Of a DNA stretch of 64,000 nt, positions 62,943 to 64,000 are shown piece by piece; the stretch's first letter is position 1; every line of letters starts with the position of its first letter. The position numbers were made by a program, and so were the translations under genes. The stretch is from NCBI RefSeq assembly GCF_014649495.1, contig NZ_BMTD01000001.1:434001-498000 (forward strand). Direction: 5' to 3'. The DNA is from Streptomyces filipinensis. Its GTDB lineage: Bacteria; Actinomycetota; Actinomycetes; Streptomycetales; Streptomycetaceae. Below the pieces are notes generated by a model. It saw nothing but the letters and a program-made list of their open reading frames with translations, was not told where the DNA came from and did no database searches.

Positions 62943-64000
62943 ATGGAACTGCAGCAGCCGCCTCCCCGGTCCCCGCAGCCCGAAGGCTGTCTCACCGTCG
63001 CGATCCGCATCCCCCTGCGCATCGTCGTCCTGGTGCTGGTGGTGCCGGTGCGGATGGCGTGGGACGCGCTCGTCATCGCCGGAAGGTTTCTGCGGGACAC
63101 CGTGTTCCGGCCGCTCGGCCGGGCGCTCCTCTGGGTCGCAAAGGCCCTGTTCGTCGGGCCGTTCGTGGGCCTGTGGCGCTATGTCCTGGTCCCCGTCGGC
63201 AAGGCGCTGGCCTGGCTTTGCACCGTGCTCGTCGTCGTACCGGCCGGGTGGTTCCACCGGTACGTCCTCACGCCCGTCGGGTACGCCGTCGCGTGGCTGG
63301 CGCGCGGGGCGGGCGCCGGGCTCGGCTGGGTGTACGCGCGCCTGCTGCTCCCGGTCGGGCGCGCGGTCGCCCGGCTGCTGAGGGGCATCGGCGCCGTGCT
63401 GGCCGCCGTGGGCATGGGCGTGTACACGGCCGTCGCCTGGCTCGTGCGGTACCTGCTGGTCGTGCCCGCGCGATGGCTGTACGACCGGGTCCTCGCGCCC
63501 GTCGGACGTGCCGTCGCCTGGGGCGTACGAGGGCTGGGACGGCTGCTGGGCGTGATCGCCACCGGCATCGGAGTCGCCGTGTACTGGACCCTCCGCGTCC
63601 TCTTCGTGCTGCCCGCCCTCGTGCTGTGGCGCTGGGTCCTCGCGCCCGTCGGCCGGTTCCTCGCCGTCGTGGCACGGGAGGTCGGGGACGCCCTCGGGCA
63701 CGCCTGGCGGATCGCCGGACGGATCTCCCGGGCCGTCGGCCGGGCGCTCGGGACCCTCTTCCGGTGGATCTTCGTGGAGCCGGTGCGCTGGGTGTACCGG
63801 ACCGTCCTCACCCCGGTCGGCCATGTCGTCCGGGACGCCGTCCTGCGGCCCGTCGCCGAGGGCGCGCGCGTGGTGAGCCGGGCCGTGCGCGAGGCGCTGG
63901 CCGGCGCCCGCGACACGGTACGGCAGGCCCGCGCGGACTTCCGGCGGATGCTGTTCGGCGAGCCCCGCCGGCCGGCCGCCGTGGACCGGCGGGAACCTCA
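62943..64000 (+). CDS. Repeat-built membrane protein (3' end outside window)
   Basis: At least 352 residues, open at the right edge. After a Pro-rich start (MELQQPPPRSPQP) the chain is made of alternating hydrophobic segments with a recurring motif R-x-[VL]-L-x-P-V-G-[RKYH]: YVLVPVGKALAWL, YVLTPVGYAVAWL, RLLLPVGRAVARL, RVLAPVGRAVAWG, WVLAPVGRFLAVV and TVLTPVGHVVRDA. Copies are about 25-50 residues apart. The last part turns basic and helical. The family seems to exist in streptomycetes without known function. It starts 37 bp after the preceding gene. Confidence 0.75.
   Translation, partial: MELQQPPPRSPQPEGCLTVAIRIPLRIVVLVLVVPVRMAWDALVIAGRFLRDTVFRPLGRALLWVAKALFVGPFVGLWRYVLVPVGKALAWLCTVLVVVPAGWFHRYVLTPVGYAVAWLARGAGAGLGWVYARLLLPVGRAVARLLRGIGAVLAAVGMGVYTAVAWLVRYLLVVPARWLYDRVLAPVGRAVAWGVRGLGRLLGVIATGIGVAVYWTLRVLFVLPALVLWRWVLAPVGRFLAVVAREVGDALGHAWRIAGRISRAVGRALGTLFRWIFVEPVRWVYRTVLTPVGHVVRDAVLRPVAEGARVVSRAVREALAGARDTVRQARADFRRMLFGEPRRPAAVDRREP

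Noticed and set aside
59326..63100. Very long open frames on both strands over the fusion gene and its neighbours, up to 1213 codons on the minus strand.
   Set aside because: They are G/C-bias shadows: their translations are Arg/Pro/Gly/Ala-rich without any motif, while the chosen frame has complete permease, phosphatase and ATPase motifs.

Overview
The window is chromosomal DNA of a high-GC actinomycete, almost certainly a Streptomyces. The evidence is the very strong G/C bias at third codon positions, frequent GTG starts, several genes that look leaderless, and a run of genes in the order I remember from streptomycete chromosomes: sodF, rpiB, nei, tRNA-Gly, tRNA-Pro, tig, clpP1, clpP2, clpX, valS, folC, ndk, mreB, mreC, mreD, pbp2, rodA, radical-SAM gene. 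There is no rRNA, CRISPR array, recognisable transposase or integrase.

Region 1 (1-20.1 kb) holds metabolic genes. It has the start of pepN, a DsbA-like thiol enzyme, iron superoxide dismutase under a clear nickel (Nur) box, and two paralogous amino-acid permeases. It also holds a sulfonate/sulfur-scavenging operon read leftwards (ssuA, ssuC, ssuB, a flavin monooxygenase of the NtaA/DszA type and a TauD-like dioxygenase). That operon is preceded by a ROK-family regulator, and two short cysteine-containing leader peptides lie in the same transcription path, so cysteine-dependent attenuation is a reasonable model. bioY, rpiB, a Nei-type DNA glycosylase, acetyltransferases, a membrane SpoIIE phosphatase, an HD protein and a membrane acyltransferase follow.

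Region 2 (20.2-45.5 kb) is the conserved core. It holds a PQQ-repeat Ser/Thr kinase, two tRNAs, the protein-quality-control set tig-clpP1-clpP2-clpX with a ClgR box before clpP1, valS, folC, ndk, the spore-wall/rod-shape cluster mreBCD-pbp2-rodA, a CYTH-CHAD protein and a B12-type radical-SAM protein. A small secreted four-cysteine protein sits between clpX and valS.

Region 3 (45.5-64 kb) looks accessory. The genes that usually follow the radical-SAM gene are missing. In their place are an alpha/beta hydrolase, a VTC-type polyphosphate polymerase operon (DUF4956 - VTC - PAP2-like phosphatase) divergent from a two-component system, and an arsenic locus (arsR-aquaporin-arsC, divergent arsI). 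Next come a GAF-ANTAR regulator, a lipoprotein, a pentapeptide-like/membrane-protein pair, an MDR oxidoreductase and a secreted protein. The 3' end of the radical-SAM gene is repeated imperfectly about 8.9 kb downstream, which suggests the intervening block was inserted.

The most unusual gene is at 59465-62104: one open frame joins an APC amino-acid permease to a SpoIIE/PP2C phosphatase and an RsbW-like ATPase domain. It looks like a transporter-shaped sensor wired into sigma-factor partner switching. A repeat-built membrane protein runs off the right edge.
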